A DNA stretch of 64,000 nt from Psococerastis gibbosa (GCA_963971405.1 OZ020485.1:17608001-17672000); one strand, 5' to 3'; shown: positions 11,121 to 22,325, counted from the first letter of the stretch. Notes: a model not told the origin generated them from the sequence alone. A program made the numbers and translations.

Positions 11121-11755
11121 ACCCAGCAATCTGCGGATGCAAAAAAATGGCACACTGGCCCCTCTTGGTATTTATTTTGCCCTTTTTGTGTCTCTCCTAG
11201 AGTCACACACCTCTGGCAACCTGGGACCAACCTTTAACTATTATATATACTAATATACGTATGTCTTGAATTACATGTACTGTACGTTGTAAATGACCCA
11301 CCAATCCGCGCCTGCAAAAAATGGCACACTGGCCCGCTTGGTATTTATTTTGCCTCTAATTTGCCCTGTTTGTGTCTCTCCTAGAGTCACGCGCCTATAG
11401 CTAGCTGGAACCAACCTTTGACTATATACTATATGTATTGCTTGAGTTACATTTACTGTAGGTTACTGTAATTAACCCAGCAGTCTGTGGATGCACAAAA
11501 AATGGCACACTGGCCCGCTTGGTTTTGCCTCTTTTCCCCCTTTTTGTGTCTCTCCTAGAGTCACACGCCTATAGTTAGCTCGGGCCAACCTTTAACTATA
11601 CACGATACGTATGGCTTGAATTACATGTACTGTAGGTTACTGTAATTGACCCAGCAATCTGTGTATGTACAAAAAATGGTACACTTGCCACTTGCCTCTT
11701 ATTTCCCCCTTTTGTGTCTCTCATAGAGTCACACGCTCATAGTGTCGGAGCCTAA
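11121..11755 (+). repeat. Tandem array, ~175-bp unit, about 3.6 copies
   Basis: Units start at about 11121, 11296, 11475 and 11649 with ACCCAGCAATCTG-type sequence, then AAAAAATGGCACACTGGCCC, TTTTGCC, GTGTCTCTCCTAGAGTCAC and AACCTTTAACTAT. A degenerate partial unit lies near 12075-12170. The copies are moderately diverged, so this is a local satellite-like expansion. Confidence 0.8.
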
Positions 11756-12269
11756 GCCGCTTGATCTGACGTCAGACAGCCTATAGGCTGTGACGCCCAT
11801 TCTAAGGGTAGTCTCGATTAGTACAAGTAATAGTAAAGAAAGAAAATTGTATTTATTTTTCATACAAGTGAATTTTGGGCCTTTCGGTACACTCTTACCC
11901 ATAGTCTCCTTATTAACTTTGTAAAACTTGTTGTCATTAATTGTGAATAAAAATAACTTAGTAAAGTTTTAAGTCACATAATTATAAAAACACAGCCGGT
12001 TTCGGATCACGCCATTGAACAACCCTTAAGACTCTATAGAAGCATGACTTGAAGTTGCTATACCGGTCGCTGGTGAAGACCCAGTAAATTCCGTCTGCAA
12101 AAATCAAAGTCTCCTGCTTCATATTTTGCCTCTTATTTACCCTTTTCTGTCTGTTCTAGAGTCAAACGCTAGTAGGCACAGTCTGTAGCAAGGAGATACC
12201 AGTAAGGCCTATAATGGGTTGTTGCAATTTTTATGTACATTCTACAATTTAAACGATTTTTTATTTTAG

Positions 12270-12323
12270 GTAAGAGAAATTCATGGAGTCCATCAGCATA
12301 TGAAGCAGATACAAAAACCATAT
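12270..12323 (+). CDS. Candidate upstream exon of the big bang-like gene (1 of 4)
   Basis: A strong pyrimidine tract ending TTTTAG precedes it and GTAAGC follows. Read in phase 1 it gives (G)KRNSWSPSAYEADTKTI, 54 bp, phase 1 at both ends. That phase matches the other three candidate exons and the acceptor of the large exon at 54025, so skipping or including it would not change the frame. Phase 0 is also open across it, so the reading is not unique. It lacks a start codon, which implies more coding sequence upstream. I cannot confirm homology. The call rests on splice sites, phase and a protein-like composition. Confidence 0.4.
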
Positions 12324-12659
12324 GTAAGCAATACCATTTTTCAGCCTATAATTTCTATGTATTGTTTATTTCTTGCATTGTCAACGAGTATTAAGCATAT
12401 TATGTAGTTACTACTCGTAACTGGAAGCACTACCATACCTGAAATAAACAAAACATGATCGTCGATACCCTCAATTAGTAGATAATGTATTATTTTTCAA
12501 TAAGGTCGGGTTAGTAAAGCCTCAGTAACAAATACGGAGGGATACACCGTTAAGTGACAAAAAGGTCTTAGTAAAGAATACTGTAGTCCATACCGTGACT
12601 TTACAAACGACCGTGGGACTCACTCTTTTAGCAAGTTAAATAAATAATGTATTTTTTAT

Positions 12660-13245
12660 TGCTTTTCAATTTATACGTAGTATAAGGAAAGCTTTGTGAT
12701 GGTCAAAATTTTCGACTCCGAGATTTCAATGGATTTACACGTTTTGAGGTCCCAGGAACCCAAAAAAGTGGTTTTTACGAAATGTCTGTCCGTCGCTCTG
12801 TCTGTCTGTCGCTCTGTCTGTTCATCGATTTCTGGGAAAACTACTCGGTCGATTTTGATTAAATTTAGTATGTATGTTCACAAAAGTCATATCTCAGGAC
12901 CATTTTTTTTATCTTGGGGTAACTCAATTTTTGGGGGTTTTATTCTCAAAAAACGTCTAAAAAAATTATTTCTCAAAAACGGCTCCATCGATTTCTTTTA
13001 AATTTACATACATTATAGTCGTTATTAACATTAACAAAATGCGGTGGGTCGCTTGCCCCTTGATAGTTTTCTTCTGGGGGTAAAAAAAATAAAAAGTAAT
13101 ATTTCATGAAAAATGACTAAAAAAATCATTTTTCTAAGGAACCTTTCTTTCAATGATTTCTACCTTCAGGTATGTTTTAAGTGTTAAAAAGAGTAACAAA
13201 ACCGAACAGGTTGCTTTCCCAAAAAAGTATTTTTTTTGTGTGCAA
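12660..13245 (+). mobile_element. DINE-1-like element, 3'-truncated
   Basis: It starts TGCTTTTCAATTTATACGTA after a T-rich flank and carries the GTCTGTCTGTCGCTC microsatellite and the later block CGGCTCCATCGATTTC. It decays after GCTTTCCCAAAAAAGT. It lacks the 3' subterminal repeat and hairpin of the complete copies. Confidence 0.75.
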
Positions 13246-13355
13246 ACAGTTGTAGCAACCTTTTCGGTGAAAGTCAGAATATACTGTACTTGTCATGACA
13301 ATTGTCTTAACCGTACTGACTTAACCGTTGTTAAATGTCGCCCCTCACATAATAA

Positions 13356-13895
13356 GGACATGTAGACTAGTAGTATGGACTCTGACTTTAACCCGAAAGA
13401 TTTTTGGTTCCAATCCCACACTTGCAACATTTTGTGGCCATGCTTAGGAGGAACCTTCCTAGTTGAGTGTGAGAGAGGGCTATTTTTGCTTAGGCGCTCA
13501 TTCCACCGACCGGCTAGGGCTATTTACAAAAACAGTGACGTGGTAGCAGACATTCAAGACAAGGGTTTTCACCGACCTCGCATTGCAGAATTGACGGAAA
13601 TGATTATTTTCCTCTATGCCATAGTTAAAATTTATCAATGATCATACAGTAAAATCACTAACAAACAAACTAAAATTAAAAAATGGCGTCATGGGATATG
13701 TTAAGTACAAACATTTTAATAGATTTCTATAAAAAGAAAAATTCTAATTTCCGTCAATGTCATTTGCATTCTGCAATGCGAGGTCGGTGAAAAAGCAACC
13801 TAAGTCTTGAATGTCTGCTACCACGTCACCGTTTTTGTAAATAGCCCTAGCCGGTCGGTGGAATGGCGCCTTAGTAATAGCACGAAAAGTCATTC
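13356..13895 (+). mobile_element. tRNA-derived SINE split by a MITE
   Basis: The SINE head and body (GGACATGTAGACTAGTAG, then TTGAGTGTGAGAGAGGGC) run to 13489-13492. The SINE resumes at 13871 with TTAGTAATAGCACGAAAAGT. The 378-bp Harbinger-like MITE lies precisely between, with TTA on both sides. Other SINE copies have GGCTTAGTAATAGAAC uninterrupted, so the empty site is known. The order of events is SINE first, MITE second. Confidence 0.8.
13493..13870. mobile_element. PIF/Harbinger-like MITE, copy 1
   Basis: The ends are GGCGCTCATTCCACCGACCG and its inverse complement, flanked by TTA at 13490-13492 and 13871-13873. Terminal inverted repeats run about 100 bp into the element. A 3-bp TTA/TAA duplication is characteristic of PIF/Harbinger elements. 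Three further copies are at 32881-33254, 37902-38280 and 50501-50884. No transposase is encoded. Confidence 0.8.
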
Positions 13896-14330
13896 GAATA
13901 CGATACATGCAGCAAACGTTGATAAACCTTTCAAAGCAGCCAACTGTGAAAAAAGAGCTGCAAAAAACGAGACAGACTTCATACATAGGGACAGACAGGT
14001 GCAGTATAAGGACAAAAACCAACGCCATAAAAGCAATCCATCTATAAACTCGGCTATAATTCATACCTTAGTAATAATTCGTGGTCATTATATTCTTTAC
14101 TGCCTTCAGACGTACCAACCTGAACCTGACGATACATCAAAGGCCGACAACGTCACAGCCAATGAATTGAATCACGTATAAACAACACTTAGTCATATTG
14201 TGTATCATGCAATCATTGAAAATGGCAACAAAAACACTGCTAAGTGTTTCTAAATAAGGAAACTAAGTCTTTTTGGCAGTTGTGAGGGGGGTTCAGTGGC
14301 ACATTTTATTAGTGTACCCATGACAAACCC

Positions 14331-14675
14331 ATGACTTTTAGTGACCGTAAGAGGCATACCAAAGACATCTTTCAAGTGCGGGACAGCTCACAGGCTACTG
14401 GGAAAACATGGGAAAAACTACTGCAGAAGAAAGACAGGCCGCTAAAGAACTTACCCAGATACCAATCAGTGTTAATAACGGGTCAGGACTATCTTCAAAA
14501 ACACCCTCACCGTATAGGTGTAGCAGCGGAGCCTCTCAGCCCTTTGAAAGACACTCGGGAAGAAATGGACAGAAAATCCCTAAAGACGAGCCCTGCTCTA
14601 GTCAAAAGCAGAGGTTCACCATATTATGTGTTGTACAGGGCTGCAAGTAAGCCAATGCGATGGCGCGTAATTTAA
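14331..14675 (+). other. Unrecognised open frame, 114 codons
   Basis: This is an open frame rich in Lys and Arg (pieces such as TWEKLLQKKDRPL and RIGVAAEPLSPL) with no domain I recognise. A second frame is also open over 14408-14650. A donor-like GTAAGC follows within the 3' part. It could be a chance open frame in unique sequence, a fragment of a mobile element or an exon. I assign no function. Confidence 0.2.
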
Positions 14676-14747
14676 AAAATAAAATAAAATCAGTGTACAC
14701 TTCTTATAAGTAAGTTAGTAATTAGTTAGTTATCAAAAAGACTGGTG

Positions 14748-14856
14748 TTATAAGATGGGCGTAGACGGCAAACGTGGAAGCAAAAGACCTTCTAGGTCGA
14801 CGCTTATAGGAACTCAAACGAGTAGGCCCCACGAAGGAAAAAAAAAAAAAAAAAAA
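14748..14856 (+). mobile_element. Retroposon fragment with poly(A) tail, copy 2
   Basis: About 90 bp is identical to 4873-4963 except for one base (GTAGGCCCC against GTAGACCCC), followed by a run of about 19 A. No clear target duplication is visible on the left. The shared 5' breakpoint at TTATAAG suggests either a short full-length unit (SINE-like) or a common truncation point. Confidence 0.7.
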
Positions 14857-15037
14857 GTTAGTAAAACACTTTCTCTGTCATTTCATAACAAACCGAAAAA
14901 CTTTTATTTTTTATTTTGAACAAATCCCCTGTTTAAGAATAATAACAAACGATGCGGATCTTGTCAACACACCCATCACCATCATTACGGATTCTTTCAC
15001 ATCACAACACGTCCCCAAATGACCTTCTACTGTTTAC

Positions 15038-15291
15038 CAAACTTCCAGATCCCTTTCCAGAATCTCCACTTTCCCCGCCAGCTCATTGGCCCGAAGGCCT
15101 TGCTCCATGGAACGTTCTAGGAAGCGATTCTCTGGAACATGACACCCCCCTGTCCTGGGTGACGGGCCCCTTCTTGTCCCGGGTGACGGGGCCCCTCTTT
15201 GTCTTCCGCACTCCATGGCTTCTCCAGTAGTAACGGAACTACTGGATAACAATGCTTCTGACAAATTGTACAGCCTAACACTGGAGGCCAT
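15038..15291 (-). other. GC-rich minus-strand open frame with possible splice donor
   Basis: Beginning with ATG at 15291, the minus strand is open for 85 codons. Near its end it reads RFLERSMEQGL, ELAGKVEILERDLEV, which looks like coiled-coil sequence. GTAAAC follows at the point where the frame would otherwise stop. The segment is much richer in GC than its surroundings. It could be a first coding exon of a nested gene or the gag-like part of a mobile element. There is no recognised domain and no second exon was found. Confidence 0.2.
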
Positions 15292-15624
15292 AAGCTAAGT
15301 AAGAGGTGTCACGCGATTCATAAAAAGTTGTTAGGAAAATGCGTTTTTTCTTAAGAGCGTATGTGCTCGTGAATTTTTTTTTAACAAGATCGTTAGCAGG
15401 ACATAGCTGGTTGATTTTGCGGTCACTGGCATGCCTGTTAGTTTTCTGTGTTAGGTGATTTTTTAGCTATTAATTGCTATGGTTAGCTTGTGACGAGGTG
15501 ATTTTTTTGGGGGCTTATAGAATGACTAGCGATTTGCATGTACTATTAACTGTTTGGTGAATTTGATAATAATTCTTTCCTAGCTCGACTCAACTTCCAC
15601 GGTACCTTCTGCACTTTTAAAATC

Positions 15625-15780
15625 AAATGTATGGAGAGGTGTGGTTCGAAACCAGATGACACCAAATTTTTTGAGAATGGATTTTACTTATTTTTTTACT
15701 CGACTGAACTGTACTTAGCTTCTGAACATAAAAGGCATGGTTGTGAGAGGTGTAGGTTCGAATCCTGGGGACACCAAAAT
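15625..15780 (+). repeat. Two tRNA-like 3' halves in tandem
   Basis: GGTGTGGTTCGAAACCAGAT with GACACCAAA and, about 105 bp on, GGTGTAGGTTCGAATCCTGG with GACACCAAA. Both look like a T arm plus acceptor end of a tRNA. No D arm or anticodon arm can be paired upstream, so these are tRNA-derived fragments, not genes. Confidence 0.3.
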
Positions 15781-16016
15781 GTTTCTAACGTCATCACCAT
15801 TGTCTGTAAGCCTCTCCTGTCATCTGGGTGTTAATGTATTACCCTCCTTCACTCCATTCTGTTCCTCCGCTACTAACTGTTCATTATTTCAATATTTCTT
15901 CCAGCTGTAGTTTTTTCTTTAAATAACTCTTCCTTTCCTACCTTCTCTACCTGCCACTTCATCGGCTGCTATCAATTCTCTCTATATGCATTATTGCAGT
16001 ATCCTTCTCGCAAACC

Positions 16017-16260
16017 GGCCGCCATACCCAGTTGAATCCAGCGGACCAAAGCAGGCCGTGTGCACAGTGCCGGTAGGGAAACATGGTAGGACTTGTCCTG
16101 GTCACCTCCGAACTAATCGTGTGACTTCACTGTGTTTCCCAAGTGGTTCGGAATCCACTATAATCAGGAGGTCCATTGTCCTATGGGCTGGCGTAGGACA
16201 GGCAAGTCGGGGTCGCTCTATGGGCCCAAATATGAGGCCTAAGTCGTTATTAACCCGACG
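16017..16260 (+). repeat. Dispersed repeat, inverted partner at 21570-21828
   Basis: The segment (ATCCAGCGGACCAAAGCAGG, GGTAGGACTTGTCCTGGTCA, GGTTCGGAATCCACTATAAT, TTATTAACCCGACG) is found as its inverse complement at 21570-21828 with modest divergence. An ACT microsatellite follows directly at about 16262-16282. Confidence 0.75.
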
Positions 16261-16444
16261 AACACTACTACTACTACTACTATCCTTCTCGCACCACCAA
16301 TGGTTCCGAACTCACGTCTAATGTCTAGACACTGTTTTAGAACGTCCCTGAGCAACCTCATTGTCCAGTTCGTTCCTGATTGCAGTTTGCCTACCAGATC
16401 AAAATAAACCGGTAAAAACCCCAAAAAGTGGAGATGGCTGCATA

Positions 16445-16630
16445 CGTCCCTTAAGTCAAACTTGGCTAAGTAACGCTTACCGTTGTAACATTGTGTCAAT
16501 GGTAAGTTTGCCTCAGCTTGTCCATAATTGCTTGTAACCGGTGTAGATTGGCATCGAGGACTCATATCAGTTTGCCACTTCTTGTGTGAACAATACCAAT
16601 AAGGTCTGGAAATCCTTGGCACTGGCTGGC
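16445..16630 (+). repeat. Interspersed repeat family A
   Basis: It contains TTGTGTCAATGGTAAG, CTCAGCTTGTCCAT, GTAACCGGTGTAGATTGGCA and ACAATACCAATAAGGTC. This ~180-bp family recurs on both strands at 17370-17560, 19180-19350, 30785-30985, 53725-53915 and elsewhere. It is probably a SINE-like element of unknown origin. Confidence 0.65.
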
Positions 16631-17369
16631 CAAGGTTCATATTACTATAAGTACGCCCATAATAGCCCTTCAAATAATAATCCCCTAAGAAAGAAATCAA
16701 CCGTTACTCGCATATTAGCGGTTTAGTGTTAAAGAAAAGAAAACTATCAGACATATGTTAACCCAAAAGAAATAGGGTCAAAACCCAGGTCACATATACC
16801 AAAACTATACAACAGAAAATTTGACTAGGTCATCCCGTATGGGGCTCTCTATAATAAAATGACGTGTTACTCTAAAAAAAAATACCTCATCACCCTACGA
16901 TTGTTGTACATTAAAGTCTGTGACTGCCCCTTTGGGGTCAAAGCATATCCGTAGCTTTCATTGAAATCGGAGCCAATTTCCATGGTCGTTTGTTGTAATA
17001 ATTACGTCTCGCTCTGTGTTTTGGCCTTAAAAAGTAAAAGGCTTTTTGACAGACGGGCCTTTTGTTAGATTGCTACGTGGAAGGTCTTGGAAACTTTCTT
17101 TCGGAATATTCGTGGAGACGCGGGCGTTCAAATTATGAAAACATTCCCTTTTTTTTTGCTTCCCTATGTACTGTTTATATTTTTTTCTTAGTTAACACCG
17201 ATCGGGTTTGCTATTGCTTATTGTAACCCGTTCCTATTTCCAACCAATAAATTCGTCTTCCCCGTAAGCAGTGCCTTCCGGTGAATTTACGAAGTCTCCA
17301 TTATTCTTGAAATTTCCCTGTGTCCTCATGTCCTGATGGGATGTACCTTGACCTTGTCCAATGCCACGG

Positions 17370-17560
17370 ACCCCATGGATTTTCGAACATTATTATAATT
17401 GTTTCCACATCAATTTTTGGCCATCGGTAAACTGGTAGATGTTCACGGTGTCAGGCCACACCGGCTTCAAGTGATAATGGAGAAGCTGAGTCAAATCTAC
17501 CATTGACACAATGTAAGAGGTGTAAGCATGACAAGTACGGGTACGCGTCAAACACACGCA
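17370..17560 (-). repeat. Interspersed repeat family A
   Basis: Inverse-oriented copy with ACGGACCCCATGGAT, TTGTTTCCACATCAA, CACACCGGCTTCAAGTG and TACCATTGACACAATGTAA, matching family A on the minus strand. Confidence 0.6.
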
Positions 17561-18396
17561 CACACATTCCCTCTTAACTTAGAGTTTTTTCCAACACTAG
17601 TTTCTTTCAATGAATGAATGAAAAGCGACTTTATTGACAAAAAACAAAAGGCGAACAATAAGACTATATTATAAAGTCCTGTTTTCATGCTAACCCTAAA
17701 AACCAAAAATATTGTATTATTGATAAGTGAAAATTAAATAGAGAAGGAACAAGAGATGAAGAGTGGGGAAAAAAGAAGGGTAAAATATATAGCGGGGATT
17801 ATATTGGAACAAAAGATAATTATTCATTTATTTGCCTAGTGCAGCCTACATAGTACCGCATGTTACCCGGTACCTTAATCAGCTTGTCCTCGAAATCCCG
17901 TTACCTGCGCTGTACCTTAATTTGTTATCATAAAATTACTACGCTCCTTTTTAACACGGCGTTTTTCCACGGCCATTTGTTTATGTGGTAAACAATGATT
18001 GAGCACGCGTCTGCAGCTATGAGAGTCATAAAGGCATGACGTGCAGCGCTTTGTCTCTATCAAGTTAGATAGATCTGCGTGTGTCATCCTGACTAACAAC
18101 ACCTTGACCCATTTGTATTAGAACAGATAAAATAGTAACCAAATTTAGTATAAACAAGGCCCATTGCCTTTGATTTGCCCGATTGATGGCCGCTTTGCGC
18201 CCCTTTCATGTGGCGTGCGGGGTTGTTCCATTAATTAGAGGATTGCTTACTAGCAAGTCGTACTGTACTTCTCGACCACAATACAAAGTCCCTTACTTAC
18301 TTCCTTACTCCTTGGCACTACTGCCCGGTCCCGCCAAGGGTCGCCAGATCCACGTACTTTTGACGGATTTGTACGATAAGCAAGTAGTGAGGTGCT

Positions 18397-18775
18397 CATA
18401 ATAGCTGTAGCTGTTTGTGCAGGGCACTTGTCATTTTAAATCATGGACAGACCTGACTGTTTATGACCTTTCACAACATTGGATTATACTGTTAAATGAG
18501 CATTCGCTTCTTAGAACCATTGTTGCCTGATTGACTGATCTCTTGTACACGCATCTCCACATTCAGTTCGGTTGTTCGCAGTCGCCCATAATAGCAGTAG
18601 CTGTTTGTACAGTACACACTTGTCATTTTAAATCATGGGCAGACCTGACTGTTTATGACCTTTCACAACTTTGGATTATACTGTTAAATGAGCGGCCGCT
18701 TCTCAGAACCAATGTTGCTAGGTTGACTGATCTCTTGTTCCCGCATCTTCACCGTTGCATTCTGTTTTTTTATTC
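18397..18775 (+). repeat. Tandem duplication, 190-bp unit
   Basis: CATAATAGCTGTAGCTGTTT at 18397 recurs at 18587. The following ~180 bp (TTGTCATTTTAAATCATGG, CCTGACTGTTTATGACCTTT, GGTTGACTGATCTCTTGT) are largely the same. It encodes no recognised protein. Confidence 0.85.
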
Positions 18776-19004
18776 TCGTTGCATTTAACTATGTAGCACC
18801 TTGCACTGCATTCTCTCAGTGCGGACTGGTTTGCTAATGATGGTTTGAGACGGAAGATGTAAGCTTTGCAGTACCATAAGACGTTCTAGCAAATATATAC
18901 GGGTTTCCGATGCGTTCATATAAGGTGTGGTAGCAGACAATGGTATCGGTCGAATGCATTTTTCCCAACGTTCCTCTGAGAAGTCTACATAGTGCCACTG
19001 TCCA

Positions 19005-19036
19005 CTGAAGACTTCGACTGCAGATGTTGACGAAAC
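19005..19036 (+). ncRNA. Hammerhead-like motif
   Basis: CTGAAGA (fits CUGANGA) is followed by a hairpin of TTCGAC and GTTGAC arms and then GAAAC. An upstream AAGTC could supply a cleavage-type triplet. Stem I is not well formed and one extra base separates the first core from the stem. Two related copies are at 7195-7226 and, in opposite orientation, 57357-57388. Confidence 0.2.
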
Positions 19037-19179
19037 GCTTGGAAGTACCCTTTCAGATCGACTATCAGCCTGGTTTCTGCTACTTCATCATCTGACTCTG
19101 GCCGTGAATACCTTCGCAATTACCCTGACTTGAATTTAAAAAAAAAAATACGTAATTTATAACAGAAATTGACTCGTAT

Positions 19180-19350
19180 CTGTACTTGGTCATACACCTG
19201 TTACACTGCGCCAATGGTAAGCTTGTCGCAGCTTGTCCATTATCGCTTGTAGCCGGTGCAGGTTGGCATTGTGAACGTGTGCCAGTTTACCAATTGCTCA
19301 AAATTCTTACGGTAACAATATAAATGTCCGAAATCCATGGGGTCGTTGGC
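19180..19350 (+). repeat. Interspersed repeat family A
   Basis: It contains GCCAATGGTAAGCTTGTC, CAGCTTGTCCATTATCGC and GTAGCCGGTGCAGGTTGGCA, followed by the GGGGTCGTTGGCATTGG tail. It is one of the better-preserved copies. The downstream open frame at 19324-19725 starts inside it and has no recognised domain. Confidence 0.65.
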
Positions 19351-20299
19351 ATTGGACAAGGAACCAATGAAATCATTAAAACTTTCTTCAGGACATTATT
19401 ATTATTATTACAGAAATTCATAAACCAGTCACTCCAGGGTCCACGTTGCCCTCATTTCCGACCAACACCTAACGAGCCTGAATCTGATAACACCAGGCGT
19501 GTCCTATCCGATTTCAGGCCATACAGTATCGAATTTACATTTTTCAAATTACTGAACCCTTTTGTGTCGATACCCGAGCCTAATCTCCGCCATAAAGCGG
19601 CTCCTTTCCTCGCACCTTTTGTGCCTATTGTATCTAGAATACTTTCCTCTGCCGCCGATAGTATCGCTGCTGGCATAGTATCGAGTACCTTTGTTGTACC
19701 TACCCTCTCACTTATTGTATTGTAGGCACCTACTGTAGTAGGTATGGTCGTGCCTGGTTCTTGTAATCGGAGGTAATTTCTAGGGCAAATAGAGCTCCAC
19801 CCTCTGAATAATTAGGAAAAGGGTGTATAGGGAAGTGGTTAGATATTGAAAAGATGCAAATGTATGGCGAATGGAACTTTCACTATTGGGATTATTTGGG
19901 AGATGTTCGAAGACAGTCTGATAGTCTGTCAGATGGGCTAACTGTTTGGTACCTTCAGTCTTTCAGTAAATGGTATGGTCCAGTTTATAGGGAGCAGGAT
20001 TATACAATGGAAGATCAAGGTTCGAAACTACATAACTTTTTTTTTAAAAAAACTCATACAAACAATTCAATGAACTACACGGCTTAACGGAAAACGAATG
20101 AGTTTACTCCCGACCCTAATGGTTATCTTACCTTCATTGGTGGGGAAAACGCGGCTGCCGGGTATGTAACTGACCTAATCATCCCAAATAACAGAAGCTT
20201 ACTCTGTCAGTGCGCAGACCTGTACTCTTAAGGGAACCTTTCCAAAAATTTAAAAACAACATAGAGTCAGAGCTAATTTAATTATTTATCGGCAAAGAG

Positions 20300-20450
20300 C
20301 CCTTGCTACATTTTCTGGCCATGCTTCGGAGGGCATGTAAAGCAGGCGGTCCCGGGCCTTCCTAGTTGAGTGTAAGAGAGGGCTTTATAGCCCTAACTCC
20401 GCTAGGTTGGCTTAGTAATAGAACAAAAAGTCCTTATTTATTTATATATT
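20300..20450 (+). mobile_element. tRNA-derived SINE, 5'-truncated
   Basis: The body and tail only: TTTTCTGGCCATGCTTCGG, GGGCATGTAAAGCAGGCGG, GGTTGGCTTAGTAATAGAAC and a TTATTTATTTAT tail. The tRNA-like head is missing. Confidence 0.8.
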
Positions 20451-20689
20451 GACAAAAATGCTCTTTGAACACCTTAAATACTGTATATAAACTGTGATAA
20501 TTTATAATAGATTTTGTCTTGTGAAATTTCGTTAATCTATAAAGTAGGTAAGCCATATTTCTGGAGTACATCATCTGATTCTTCCTTTTACATTATTTTA
20601 TTTTATATTAGATATTTTATATTTATAAAGATTAACAGTAGTATCTGAGCTCCTAAGTAATGCCTTATAGTCTCAGAGGCAAACACGCG

Positions 20690-20960
20690 AAAATCTCTAA
20701 TCTGTACCTCCTTGTGGTAAAGATGGCAGGGCGTACTGAACAGATTCTGAGCAGGGCACTCTTTTGTCCTGAGGTGGGGAAACTGGCCCCGAAGGCTGGA
20801 GGAACTCAATGAAGAGCCAACGGCATAAGGATGCAGAAGGCAGCGCCAACCACTGCAATTCAATTCCCTAGTATAGTCATCATGACTGCAATTGCCATGA
20901 TGGTTCGCCAATCTTGGATTGAAGATGCATTCGAAGAAATAGATTGTATACGAGCAAGTG
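20690..20960 (-). repeat. Interspersed repeat family R5
   Basis: On the minus strand it reads GCCTTCTGCATCCTTATGCC, GTTGGCTCTTCATTG and ATTGGCGAACCATCATGGCA. Pieces recur at 36365-36490, 40835-40930, 42380-42520 and 63585-63665. It contains long open frames but no domain I recognise. Confidence 0.5.
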
Positions 20961-21569
20961 TTTTGGTATCCAAAAAATGCAAGTACATACATTATGTATA
21001 AAGAATGAAGACTCGTTCGCTGTTAGTTCTATTTGGGAACTTTTCGAATAAAAAAAGTTGAAAAATTCTCCTTTTTTTAGTCGTAAATTTCGATCTTACA
21101 TTTCCCTATCAACCATCCAGGCTCCATAGCTTTCTGGCAGCATTTGTCGTTAACTATTGTACGTATAATTGAAAACACGTGCCTCAAATTAAATACAATA
21201 CTGTACGTCAGTACCTACCTAGCGGGATCCTCCGTATGTATTGCTTGGGGGGCTTACTTCTTTCTTCTTGTCGAAAGTACAGATTTTCCACGGGCCATTC
21301 ATTATACGCTTGTTACTTCTTTTAGCCCGGACTCTTTTTAAATGGGGGAGCTCACCTTATCAACCTAATGGACCTGACCGAAATTTATCAGTTAAACTCT
21401 GGCTGTATGTAGGTCGAAAGGACATTTGACCTAGTCGTGAGGAGTTTAAGTCCCAACCTGAAGATTGCTGGCTCAAAATTTATACTTACCGCCCATTTGG
21501 GGTTTCGGCCTTTTTCACACAGTTCTGAAGTCCACACGATTCAGTGTCTTGTTTCACCAGTTAGTAGTT

Positions 21570-21828
21570 CGTCGGGTTAATAACGACTTAGACCTCATAT
21601 TTGGGCTCACAGAGCTACCCCGACTTGACTGTCCTACGCCAGCCCAAAGGACAGTGGACCTCCTGATTATAGTGGATTCCGAACCACTTGGGAAACACTA
21701 TGAAGTCACACGATTAGTTCGGAGGTGACCAGGACAAGTCCTACCATGTTTCCCTACCGGCACTGTGCACACGACCAAGTTATCTGCAGTTTTGAACCTG
21801 CTCTGGTCCGCTGGATTCGCTGCCGGCC
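21570..21828 (-). repeat. Inverted partner of 16017-16260
   Basis: Read on the minus strand it follows 16017-16260 almost throughout, including ATCCAGCGGACCAGAGCAGG and the TAACCCGACG end. The 5.3-kb spacing makes a large inverted pair within the putative intron. Confidence 0.75.
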
Positions 21829-22225
21829 TCAGCAGTTAGCAAGGCCTGTATGTTCTGTCTGCCCCCTCCCCTTCACCTTCTACTTCAGTTCGATTTGGCC
21901 ATTAGTAGGCTACCAGAAGGACATGTGATCTAGTATGTATTTCCATAACCATGATGACCTACTGTATGTTATAAAATATCTCTATTGTATCTACAATAGG
22001 CAGGCTGTATTATTAATTGTGATATTTAACGATTGATCACATGTGGCTAGGCTTACTGGTAGTTTACACACGAATAAACTTATTAAACAATAATAGTCTG
22101 TTGTTTAAACACCTTGTCGGTAGCATTGTTCACAGGCCACAGCAAGCTGTTTAAACTTGTAAATAGTTTAAAGAACCTAGAAGGAAATTGCAGTTACAAC
22201 ATAAGTAATAATTGTTGGTCTTTGG

Positions 22226-22325
22226 TTGGTTTTTCAACCAGGAAGTTCTTCTTCTGCCGGGAGCCCTCAGTCCTACCTACTATCTTCCCTTGATTACAAC
22301 TTGCAGAAGGCGATAGTTCCTGCTT
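22226..22325 (-). pseudogene. Non-LTR retrotransposon ORF fragment
   Basis: The minus strand reads NYRLLQVVIKGR, two stops, then VGLRAPGRRRTSWLKN. This is the well-known C-terminal pattern of LINE polymerases (YxLLQLIIxGK...GRRRxSWLxN). It belongs to a different family from the 4021 and 35893 remnants. Confidence 0.5.

Noticed and set aside
19324-19725. 133-codon plus-strand gene
   Set aside because: The start lies in a repeat family A copy. The rest shows no domain and the opposite strand is also open.
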